Shown here piece after piece: positions 1 to 7,924 of a DNA stretch of 64,000 nucleotides. Position numbers and translations under genes: made by a program. The DNA is from Flavobacteriaceae bacterium. GTDB lineage: Bacteria > Bacteroidota > Bacteroidia > Flavobacteriales > Flavobacteriaceae. The notes beneath the pieces were generated by a model. The model was not told the origin of the DNA. It saw only the letters and a program-made list of their open reading frames with translations, and did no database searches. The first letter of the stretch is position 1. Each line of letters begins with the position of its first letter. The stretch is from assembly GCA_003443635.1 (NCBI GenBank), contig CP031964.1, forward strand, positions 2,884,321-2,948,320, read 5' to 3'.

Positions 1-2
1 CA

Positions 3-1631
3 TCTCCGCAAAACAGGAAAGTAATATATCACGCCGGTAATGTAGTGTTTAAAACTGAAGATGAAGGTATCACTTGGAAAGTCATTAGTCCAGATTTAAC
101 GAAAAACGAAAAAGATAAGCAAGGGCTTGGTGGCGGTCCTTATACCAATGAAGCTGCTGGTGGTGAAAATTATAATACACTTATGGCATTAGTAGCATCA
201 CCTCACGAACAAGGGGTTTTATATGCGGGAAGTGATGACGGATTAGTACATATTACCAAAGATGATGGTGCCAATTGGACCAATATTACACCTTCGGGAA
301 TTCCAGATGGTATTATTAATAGCATTGAAATCTCACCTCACGATGCAGCTACAGCTTATATTACGGTAATGCGTTATAAAATGATGGATTTGTCACCTTA
401 TATTTTTAAAACAACAGATTATGGGGCAACGTGGGCAAAAATCGTCAAAGGTATTGAAGGCGAGCATACCTTTGCTCGTGTGGTTCGTGAAGATCCTAAG
501 CGTAAAGGCTTGCTCTATGCAGGTACTGAAACTGGGTTATTTATTTCTTTTAATGATGGTAAAAATTGGCAATCGTTTCAACTCAACTTACCTGTAGTTC
601 CAATCAATGACTTGACGATTCAAGATAATGATTTGGTCGTTGCTACAGCAGGACGTTCCTTTTGGATATTAGATGATTTAGGTGCTATCCAGAATATTAA
701 AGACAATCAAACTAAATTTGAGATTTTTCAACCTAAAAATACCTATCGTATTTTTGGAGGTAGTAGTGATAGAGCTGCTAATGGCAATGGTCAAAATCCA
801 AAATTAGGTGTGACGTTTGATTATTACTTACCGCAAACCGCAGATACTTTAGATCTCAAATTGGAAGTTTTAGAAAACAATAAAGTAATTAGGACATATA
901 CCAATAAATCTGATAAAAGCTTCAAAACTTGGGGAGGTGGTCCACCAAGACCTCAAGTATTGCCATCCAAACAAGGTTATAATCGCTTTACCTGGAATTT
1001 TAATCGTGAAACCTTACCAGCAGTAGATAATGTATTTGTTTTTGGAAATTATAACGGGTCGCGTGTACCGCCAGGAGAATATACGTTGCGATTAACTCTG
1101 GAAGAAGGCGTATCGGAAACTAAGGTCATGATTTTACCAAATCCTAAAGTAAAAGCATCAACTTCAGATTTTGCTGAACAACAACGTATGTTGAATACAA
1201 TTGAAGATGCTATTCGCGATATCCATGAATCCGTAAATAGTATACGTTCGGCTAAATCACAATTACAAGGTTATGCAAAATTATTAAAAGATAATACTGA
1301 TGCTGAAATGCTTTTAGAAATGGGAGAAGCACTCATTGAACGTATTGAAACTTGGGAGGAAAATCTCATCCAGCCAGACCAAAAAACATTTCAAGATGTA
1401 ATTAACTTTCATAATCAACTTAATGCAGAATTGATGAATTTAAAAGGATATATTGATACAGCTGACCCTAAAATCACACAAGGTGCTAGAGAACGTTTAA
1501 ATGATTTAATGGCGAATTGGAAAACCTTTAAAGACGAGCGTGATGATATCATAAATTCTAAAATGTTGGATTACAATAGCCTATATAAAGATTTAGATTT
1601 ACCAGCTATTATTTTAGAGGATAAGAATTAA
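3..1631 (+). CDS. BNR/Asp-box repeat (sortilin-like) protein, C-terminal part
   Basis: The reading frame is open from the left edge, so the N-terminus lies outside the window; the GTG at 45 is only an internal codon. The visible 542 residues carry several Asp-box motifs of the S/T-x-D-x-G-x-x-W type (for example TEDEGITW, TTDYGATW and FNDGKNW), each typical of one blade of a BNR/VPS10-like beta-propeller. After about residue 230 a beta-rich stretch ends in PGEYTLRL, and the last ~170 residues are helical and charged. Large secreted 'WD40/YVTN/BNR-like' or 'glycosyl hydrolase' proteins of Bacteroidota have this layout. The substrate is unknown and no catalytic residue can be assigned. The family is fairly sure, the function is not. 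Confidence 0.8.
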   Translation, partial: SPQNRKVIYHAGNVVFKTEDEGITWKVISPDLTKNEKDKQGLGGGPYTNEAAGGENYNTLMALVASPHEQGVLYAGSDDGLVHITKDDGANWTNITPSGIPDGIINSIEISPHDAATAYITVMRYKMMDLSPYIFKTTDYGATWAKIVKGIEGEHTFARVVREDPKRKGLLYAGTETGLFISFNDGKNWQSFQLNLPVVPINDLTIQDNDLVVATAGRSFWILDDLGAIQNIKDNQTKFEIFQPKNTYRIFGGSSDRAANGNGQNPKLGVTFDYYLPQTADTLDLKLEVLENNKVIRTYTNKSDKSFKTWGGGPPRPQVLPSKQGYNRFTWNFNRETLPAVDNVFVFGNYNGSRVPPGEYTLRLTLEEGVSETKVMILPNPKVKASTSDFAEQQRMLNTIEDAIRDIHESVNSIRSAKSQLQGYAKLLKDNTDAEMLLEMGEALIERIETWEENLIQPDQKTFQDVINFHNQLNAELMNLKGYIDTADPKITQGARERLNDLMANWKTFKDERDDIINSKMLDYNSLYKDLDLPAIILEDKN

Positions 1632-1632
1632 A

Positions 1633-1660
1633 TGTCATTTCATGTGACGAGGAATCTTAT
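1633..1660 (+). repeat. Degenerate dispersed repeat, GTCATT...AGGAATC type
   Basis: Right after the stop codon of the BNR gene, GTCATTTCATGTGACG is followed by AGGAATCTTA. This resembles the repeat halves found at 34083 and 44845 (GTCATTCC...GAAGTGAAGG), with mismatches. It is probably a decayed copy of the same short palindromic family; the assignment rests on similarity by eye. Confidence 0.4.
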
Positions 1661-1747
1661 TTTTTAGTTCAAAATGATCAATTAAACAAATAATAAAATT
1701 CTTTACTTTTAATTCCAGAAAATCATTCAAAAAACAAATAAATCCTT

Positions 1748-4700
1748 ATGAAACGTCATTCAACACTTTTAGTTTTTTTATTATCCATTAGCAATGTATT
1801 AATTGCTCAAGACGCTTATTTTCAAATTGACCCAACTTTATCTCCTAACGGGCAAACTATTGTATTTAGTTATGATGGCGATTTATGGAAAATACCATCT
1901 ACTGGTGGTGAAGCCTCACGTTTAACAGCAATGCGAGGTGAAGAAACACTACCTCGTATTTCACCAGATGGAAAATGGCTTGCTTTTAGCGCCACGCAAT
2001 ATGGTAATAGAGATATTTATATCATGCCTATTAATGGTGGAGAAATCAAACAACTCACCTACCACGATGCTGCAGATGATGTGGATAGTTGGTCTTGGGA
2101 TTCTAAAACCATCTATTTTACTTCATCACGTTATAACCGTTATAGCGGTTATGAAGTATCAGTTACAGGCAGCACACCAAAACGTTTGTTTGAACACTAT
2201 TTCAATAACGTTCATAATGTAGTTGAACATCCATCGTCAGGTGAAATATTCTTCAACGAAAGTTGGGAAAGCAAAAACTTCACGCATCGTAAGCGATACA
2301 AAGGTGATTATAATCCAGATATCAAATCGTATAACCTAAAAACAAAGCAGTATAAAGAATATACTACATACAAGGGAAAAGATATGTGGGCTACTTTTGA
2401 TAGTAATGGAGCTATATTCTTTGCTTCCGACGAAGCTAATGACGAGTACAATCTATATACTTTAGCAAACAATGAAAAAACAGCGTTAACGTCATTTAAA
2501 ACTTCAATTGGCAGACCACAGGTCAGCGCCAATGGACAAAAAATAGTATTCACTAAAGATTATCAAATTTTCCTATACGATGTCGCTAGTAAACGTTCGA
2601 AAAAATTAGATATTACTATTTTAAAGAATAACACCTTATCTAAATCGCAAGATTTTCAGGCTAAAGACAATATTAGTTATTTTGATGTTTCACCAGATAA
2701 CAAAAAGATTGCATTTGTATCTCGTGGTGAACTATTTGTTTCAGACATTAAAGGAAAGTTCGTTAAAAAAATAAATACAACTACTAATGAACGTGTTTTA
2801 GAAGTAAAATGGTTAAAAGACAATCGTACGCTTCTATATAATCAAACTGCAAACGGTTATCCTAATTTATATACCATTTCAGCAGATGGAACGGGTTCTG
2901 AAAAACGCCACACTAACGAGCCTAAAAACAATATCAATTTAAAATTAGATTCCAAGTTGGAAAATGCGGTTTACGTAAGTGGTCGTGATGAATTGCGTTT
3001 ATTAGATCTTGAAACTTTTAAAAGTACTACTGTGGTTACGGATGAATTTTGGGCACTACGACCTACAACAGCGCAATTTTCACCAGATGGCAATTATCTA
3101 TTATACAATGCTTTCCGAAATTTTGAACGCGATGTATTTGTGTATCATATTCCTTCAAAAAAGATTACTAATCTTACCAATACTGGTGTTAATGAACAAG
3201 ATCCTGTTTGGTCGGCAGATGGTAAATATGTGTATTTTGCTTCTAATCTAACTGAACCAAGTTTCCCTAGAGGAACATCTACTGTTCAGATTTATCGTAT
3301 GGCTTTAGATAAATATGAAGCACCTTTTACTTCTGATAAATTTAATGCACTTTTTAAAGAAGAAGACAAAAAAGAAAAGGGTAAAAAGAAAGATGATAAA
3401 AAAGAAATTTCTGAACCTACGCCGGTTATCATTAACGAAAATGGGTTAATGGATCGTTTACAACGTATCAGTCCTGCATTTGGAAGGCAAGCTGGTGTTT
3501 ACACCATTACTAAAGACGAAACCACATATGTGTATTATGGGTCTAATCATGATGAAGGGAATTTCAACCTTTGGCGTACAATTATTAAACCTTTTGAGCG
3601 TAATAAAACTGAAAAAGTAGGTATACAACGTGTAGGTGGAGGACAATTTAAAAGTGTAAAAGACAAGCATTTTATTCTAATGAATGGTGCTATTCATTCT
3701 ATAAATCTTGGTTCTAATAAATTGAATAAACTTAATATAGATGTGAAATTTCGTAAAAACTTAACTAATGAATTCAGTCAGATGTTTTATGAGGCGTGGG
3801 CTGGATTTGAATCTAACTTTTATGATGATAATTTCCATGGACAAAACTGGCAAAAATTAAGAGATAAATATGCTGCATTCTTGCCTTATATTACTAAACG
3901 TTCGCAACTAAGTTTATTGTTTAATGATATGCTTGGAGAGCTCAATACTTCGCATTTTGGATTCAATACATTTGGGAGAGAAGATGCTCAATTTTATGGT
4001 AGTCGTACTTTAGAAACTGGTATTTTATTTTCTAAAGATAATCCTTATATAGTTTCCAACATAGTAGCTAAAAGCCCTGCTGATGTTACTGGTAAAAATA
4101 TAAAAATTGGCGATCAGTTAATTGCTGTAAATGGAAAAACCATAAACACTAAAGTAAATCGTGAATTTTATTTCTCTGAACCTTCTATTGATAGTGAAAT
4201 GCAACTGACCTTTAAACGTAGTGGAGAAACGATCGTTGTAAATATTCACCCAATATCTTCTGGCAGATTACGAACATTACTATATGACGAATGGGTAGCA
4301 AATAATCAAGCTTACACAGATGCTAACAGTAACAACAAAATTGCTTATGTACACATGAAAAACATGGGAGCTGGTGAGTTAAATAATTTTATGAAAGAAA
4401 TGGTTTCTGAAACCTATAGTAAAGAGGCTTTAATTTTAGATTTACGAAACAATACTGGTGGCAATGTGCATGATGATGTCTTACAATTTTTATCTCAAAA
4501 ACCATATTCAAAATGGAAATATAGAGGTGGTAAATTAGCTCCTCAACCTAATTTTGGTCCTGGTGCAAAACCTATAATTATTCTGGTAAATGAACAAACA
4601 CTTAGTGATGCAGAAGTAACTTCTGCTGGATTTAAAGAACTAGGTCTAGGCAAGGTAATTGGTACAGAAACCTATCGTTGGATTATTTTTACTTCAGGAG

Positions 4701-4891
4701 CTGGTTTGGTAGATGGCTCATTTTATCGTTTACCATCTTGGGGTTGCTATACTTTAAGTGGAGATAATTTAGAGAAAACTGGTGTTACTCCAGATATTTA
4801 TATAAAAGAAACTTTTAAAGATCGTTTAATGGGTAAGCAACCACAACTCGATAAGGCAATTGAAGAGATTATGAAAAACTTGAAAAATTAA
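1748..4891 (+). CDS. Tricorn-like S41 family protease
   Basis: A 1047-residue exported protease with a signal peptide ending near LIAQ (residue 21). Residues ~22-530 form a TolB/PD40 beta-propeller with repeated 'SPDG' motifs. A Lys/Glu-rich linker (KEKGKKKDDKKE) sits near 540-555, followed by a second beta-rich segment. A PDZ domain spans ~760-850 (KIGDQLIAVNGK). The C-terminal S41 fold contains EQTLSDAEV, with Ser953 as the probable nucleophile. This order (propeller, PDZ, S41) is that of tricorn core proteases, which trim oligopeptides, here probably in the periplasm. It starts a run of separately transcribed exported hydrolases. Length and domains match the family; substrate choice is unknown. 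Confidence 0.92.
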   Translation: MKRHSTLLVFLLSISNVLIAQDAYFQIDPTLSPNGQTIVFSYDGDLWKIPSTGGEASRLTAMRGEETLPRISPDGKWLAFSATQYGNRDIYIMPINGGEIKQLTYHDAADDVDSWSWDSKTIYFTSSRYNRYSGYEVSVTGSTPKRLFEHYFNNVHNVVEHPSSGEIFFNESWESKNFTHRKRYKGDYNPDIKSYNLKTKQYKEYTTYKGKDMWATFDSNGAIFFASDEANDEYNLYTLANNEKTALTSFKTSIGRPQVSANGQKIVFTKDYQIFLYDVASKRSKKLDITILKNNTLSKSQDFQAKDNISYFDVSPDNKKIAFVSRGELFVSDIKGKFVKKINTTTNERVLEVKWLKDNRTLLYNQTANGYPNLYTISADGTGSEKRHTNEPKNNINLKLDSKLENAVYVSGRDELRLLDLETFKSTTVVTDEFWALRPTTAQFSPDGNYLLYNAFRNFERDVFVYHIPSKKITNLTNTGVNEQDPVWSADGKYVYFASNLTEPSFPRGTSTVQIYRMALDKYEAPFTSDKFNALFKEEDKKEKGKKKDDKKEISEPTPVIINENGLMDRLQRISPAFGRQAGVYTITKDETTYVYYGSNHDEGNFNLWRTIIKPFERNKTEKVGIQRVGGGQFKSVKDKHFILMNGAIHSINLGSNKLNKLNIDVKFRKNLTNEFSQMFYEAWAGFESNFYDDNFHGQNWQKLRDKYAAFLPYITKRSQLSLLFNDMLGELNTSHFGFNTFGREDAQFYGSRTLETGILFSKDNPYIVSNIVAKSPADVTGKNIKIGDQLIAVNGKTINTKVNREFYFSEPSIDSEMQLTFKRSGETIVVNIHPISSGRLRTLLYDEWVANNQAYTDANSNNKIAYVHMKNMGAGELNNFMKEMVSETYSKEALILDLRNNTGGNVHDDVLQFLSQKPYSKWKYRGGKLAPQPNFGPGAKPIIILVNEQTLSDAEVTSAGFKELGLGKVIGTETYRWIIFTSGAGLVDGSFYRLPSWGCYTLSGDNLEKTGVTPDIYIKETFKDRLMGKQPQLDKAIEEIMKNLKN

Positions 4892-4906
4892 TTAACTCTT
4901 AAAAAT

Positions 4907-4930
4907 CCCTCTCTTGAATAAGAGAGAGGG
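4907..4930. repeat. Hairpin, CCCTCTCT/AGAGAGGG
   Basis: An 8-bp perfect stem (4907-4914 with 4923-4930) around an 8-nt loop lies 15 nt after the S41 stop codon. No T-run follows, so a classical intrinsic terminator is unlikely. It may be a dispersed repeat or an mRNA 3'-end stabiliser. Confidence 0.4.
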
Positions 4931-5024
4931 TAAAATCTACTAAAGGCTAATGGCAGAGGGGTTCGATAGATTAAATAACCCTTAAATAAAATCCAAACTA
5001 GACTATATAATCTAAGGTTTCATT

Positions 5025-5048
5025 TATCTTTACATACCACAAAAAATA
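5025..5048 (+). promoter_or_regulatory. Promoter-like block upstream of the amidohydrolase
   Basis: TATCTTTA (5025-5032) followed by CCACAAAAAATA (5037-5048), just before the ATG at 5053. The same two boxes with nearly the same spacing occur before the M28 gene. One base off the -7 consensus and no clear -33 TTG. Confidence 0.35.
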
Positions 5049-5052
5049 ACTT

Positions 5053-6474
5053 ATGAGAATTCATTTTTATCTCCTATCAATTACTTTATTAGCTTGTTTT
5101 CAAACTCAATCGCAAAACTTTGAAAACTCAGTCAAACGCTTTATTTCAGTAGATTCAGAAATTACAGCTATTACAAATGTAACAGTGATTGACGGTACAG
5201 GTGTTGCCTCAAAACCCAACCAAACAGTTATTATAGATAAAGGAATTATACGTTATGCTGGAAATGCCGTCAATGCTCCAATTCCATCAGGAGCAAGAAA
5301 AATTGATGGTACAGGTAAAACCATTATTCCTGGTTTAGTGATGCTTCATGAGCATTTATTTTATACTAAACCTTTTGAAAACTGGTTTAGTGTTGGTCAA
5401 ATGACCTTTACATTTCCACGTTTGTACTTAGCTGGCGGGGTAACTACAATGCGAACAGGAGGAAGTATTCAACCACAAACAGATCTCAACGTCAAAAAAT
5501 GGATTTCTGAAGGTAAAATGACAGGTCCAAAAATGGATGTTACTGGACCATTTATTGAACGTGAAGGGCCTCGTGTGCCAGAACTTGGTTTTATTGGTAA
5601 TGCTGATGAAGTTGCTAAAATTGTTAATTTTTGGGCAGATAAAGGTGTGACCTCATTTAAGGTATATAATAACATTACTAAAGAAGATTTAAAAATTGCC
5701 GTAACAGAAGCACATAAAAGAGGGTTAAAAGTTACCGGACATTTATGCTCATTAACCTATGAAGAAGCATCTAACATCGGTATCGATAATTTAGAACATG
5801 GTTTTATGGCATCAAGTGATTTTTCTACTAATAAAGAAGAAAATATCTGTGATCCGTTTGAAGCTAGAAAAGGCTTAGCTAATGAACCCGTGGACGGAGA
5901 GCGCATCAATGCACTTATTGATTTATTAATAAAAAACGAAACAGCCATTACCACAACACCTAATGTATTTGAACCTTATACCGATCGTGAAATTGTTCCT
6001 GGTGGCGGTTTTGATGCTGTTGCCCCACAATTACAAGAGCGCCTAAAAGCGGCACATACAAGAAATCAAGGAAGAGATAGTGCTAGTTTGGCTTTGTTTA
6101 ACAAAAACTTAGCTTGGATCAAACGTTTTCATGATAAAGGTGGTATTTTAGTAGCTGGTACAGATCCAACTGGTGCAGGGCGAACTGTAGCAGGATATTC
6201 TAACCAACGTACAGTAGAAATTTTAGTAGAAGCTGGATTTAGTGTTGTTGATGCTATTAAAATAAGTACTTATAATGGCGCTATATTCTTAAAGAAAGAA
6301 AATGAAATTGGAACCATACAATCTGGAAAAAGAGCTGATTTAATTTTAATTAATGGTGATTTGGACAAAGACATTAAAAATATCAGAAATATGGAAACTG
6401 TATTTAAAGATGGTATTGGTTTTGATTCTAAAAAATTATTTGAATCAGTTAAAGGGCAAGTAGGTTTAAATTAA
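5053..6474 (+). CDS. Exported amidohydrolase family protein
   Basis: 473 residues with a signal peptide (cleavage near FQTQSQ, residue ~20). The TIM-barrel metal hydrolase signature is complete: H99-E100-H101 (the HxH motif), a probable carboxylated lysine K203 in TSFKVY, H230 in VTGHL, H249 in LEHGF and D371 in GTDPTG. These are the five metal-site positions of the imidazolonepropionase/dipeptidase branch of amidohydrolases. A small beta-sandwich domain is formed by the two ends (VIDGTG near residue 52 and GKRADLILI near 428). Exported members are often Xaa-Pro-like dipeptidases or prolidases, which would suit its peptidase neighbours, but the substrate cannot be read from the sequence. A promoter-like block lies at 5025-5048. 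Confidence 0.88.
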   Translation: MRIHFYLLSITLLACFQTQSQNFENSVKRFISVDSEITAITNVTVIDGTGVASKPNQTVIIDKGIIRYAGNAVNAPIPSGARKIDGTGKTIIPGLVMLHEHLFYTKPFENWFSVGQMTFTFPRLYLAGGVTTMRTGGSIQPQTDLNVKKWISEGKMTGPKMDVTGPFIEREGPRVPELGFIGNADEVAKIVNFWADKGVTSFKVYNNITKEDLKIAVTEAHKRGLKVTGHLCSLTYEEASNIGIDNLEHGFMASSDFSTNKEENICDPFEARKGLANEPVDGERINALIDLLIKNETAITTTPNVFEPYTDREIVPGGGFDAVAPQLQERLKAAHTRNQGRDSASLALFNKNLAWIKRFHDKGGILVAGTDPTGAGRTVAGYSNQRTVEILVEAGFSVVDAIKISTYNGAIFLKKENEIGTIQSGKRADLILINGDLDKDIKNIRNMETVFKDGIGFDSKKLFESVKGQVGLN

Positions 6475-6567
6475 TTACTTTCAGCACAACAAACATCCTC
6501 TTAAAATATCTCGCAAATAAAATTATTAACGAGATTAAAAACAAAGATGAATTTAAAATAGCACGAT

Positions 6568-6708
6568 ATGAATACACTTAATGTTATAATGGTAATGGCT
6601 ATTATTCTCTTTGCAAGGCTGGCAATTCGATTGATAATCAATTATAAAAAAATGAAAAGTGAAATTGAAGATGATGAAAACAATGATATTGATGAATTAC
6701 CAAAGTAA
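6568..6708 (+). CDS. Small single-pass membrane protein (46 aa)
   Basis: A 46-codon frame lies in the 309-nt gap between the amidohydrolase and the M28 peptidase. Residues ~3-25 form one hydrophobic helix ending in Arg/Lys. The tail is highly acidic (SEIEDDENNDIDELPK), a typical membrane micro-protein with a charged cytoplasmic tail. I recognise no family. The rest of the gap holds a promoter-like block (6744-6768) for the next gene. The composition suggests a real gene, but nothing else confirms it. Confidence 0.5.
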   Translation: MNTLNVIMVMAIILFARLAIRLIINYKKMKSEIEDDENNDIDELPK

Positions 6709-6743
6709 TGTTAAGCATCCTATATTAATTTACATAAAAGATT

Positions 6744-6768
6744 TATCTTTATCGTTCCACAAAAAATA
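6744..6768 (+). promoter_or_regulatory. Promoter-like block upstream of the M28 peptidase
   Basis: TTTATCTTTA followed by CCACAAAAAATA closely repeats the block at 5025-5048 before the amidohydrolase. TATCTTTA is one base off the Bacteroidota -7 box TAnnTTTG. No TTG is seen at the expected -33 position, so this is a weak call. Confidence 0.35.
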
Positions 6769-6783
6769 TACAAGATTAAACAT

Positions 6784-7812
6784 ATGAAACATATTACATT
6801 CTTATCTCTTTTATTATTAAGTGTTATTTCAATTAACGCACAATCTAATAAAAAGAAAGTTCTTAAAACTGTAGATCAAAACACCATTAAAGGACATATT
6901 TATTTTTTAGCTGACGATGCTCTTAAAGGTCGAGAGACTGGCACTCCAGAAGGAAAAATTGCAGCAGCTTATTTGGCAAACACTTTACGTAGTTATGGTG
7001 TTAAACCAAATCCTAAAACAGGAAATTATTATCAGGAAGCTACGTTAAAAACCAGAGCAAGAGGTAACAGACCGTCAGTTACTATACAATCACAAAATGT
7101 AATTGGAATTGTAGAAGGAACAGATCCAGAACTTAAAGATGAATATATTATTTATTCTGCACATTATGATCATGTAGGTACTCACCCGTCTAATGTACCT
7201 GGAGATTCTATTTTTAATGGTGCTCGTGATAATGCTGTAGGGAGTACTACCGTTTTAAGTATGGCTGAAAATTTAGCAAAATACCCAACAAAACGTTCTG
7301 CCCTATTTATTTTCTTTACTGGTGAAGAAAAAGGCCTTTTAGGAAGTCGTTATTATGTTGAAAATCCTGTACTTCCATTAAATCAAATGGTATATTGCTT
7401 TAACAGTGATAATGCAGGATACAATGATACATCTATTGCCACTATTATTGGATTGCCGCGAACTACTGCCGAGCAGCACATTAAAGATGCAGCAACAGCA
7501 TTTGGACTTACAGCAGTTGATGACCCTGCCCCAGAACAAGGCCTTTTTGATAGAAGTGATAACGTGAGTTTTGCAAGAAAAGGAATTCCATCACCAACAT
7601 TTTCATTAGGGTTTAGGTCTTTTTCTGGAGATGTAACAAAATATTACCATCAACCTGGAGATGAAGCCGATACTTTAGATTATGATTATCTATTAAAGTT
7701 TTTTCAAGCTTATGTTTTAGCCGGGAGATCTATTGCTGATGACAAAGAAACTCCTACCTGGGTTAAAGGTGATAAATACGAAGCTGCTGGAAAAGCTTTA
7801 TACGGTAATTAA
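6784..7812 (+). CDS. M28 family metallopeptidase
   Basis: 342 residues with an N-terminal signal peptide ending near SINAQ. Metal-binding motifs of M28 aminopeptidases appear in order: H127-Y-D-H130 in HYDHVG, the bridging Asp in GARDNAVGS, the catalytic pair in TGEEKGLLGS, an Asp in FNSDNAG and the last His in YYHQPGDE. M28 enzymes bind two zinc ions and release N-terminal amino acids. It acts in the periplasm or at the surface. It stands between two other exported hydrolases and ends in a strong terminator at 7835, so it is the last gene of its transcript. Confidence 0.93.
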   Translation: MKHITFLSLLLLSVISINAQSNKKKVLKTVDQNTIKGHIYFLADDALKGRETGTPEGKIAAAYLANTLRSYGVKPNPKTGNYYQEATLKTRARGNRPSVTIQSQNVIGIVEGTDPELKDEYIIYSAHYDHVGTHPSNVPGDSIFNGARDNAVGSTTVLSMAENLAKYPTKRSALFIFFTGEEKGLLGSRYYVENPVLPLNQMVYCFNSDNAGYNDTSIATIIGLPRTTAEQHIKDAATAFGLTAVDDPAPEQGLFDRSDNVSFARKGIPSPTFSLGFRSFSGDVTKYYHQPGDEADTLDYDYLLKFFQAYVLAGRSIADDKETPTWVKGDKYEAAGKALYGN

Positions 7813-7834
7813 AATATAAATTATTCATATTTTA

Positions 7835-7872
7835 AACTGCTATATCAAATAATTTGATATAGCAGTTTTTAT
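7835..7872 (+). terminator. Intrinsic terminator after the M28 peptidase
   Basis: A perfect 16-bp inverted repeat (7835-7850 with 7852-7867, beginning AACTGCTATATC) is followed by a T-run. It separates the M28 gene from the S9 gene. Confidence 0.9.
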
Positions 7873-7924
7873 TTTTACAAGTCTCAAAATTTGTATATTA
7901 GGCATTTACAAAAAACCATCTTTC

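Noticed and set aside
4892..5052. Gap with GGGTTCGATAG, a T-loop-like string
   Set aside because: No cloverleaf; it is only a repeat-like hairpin region.
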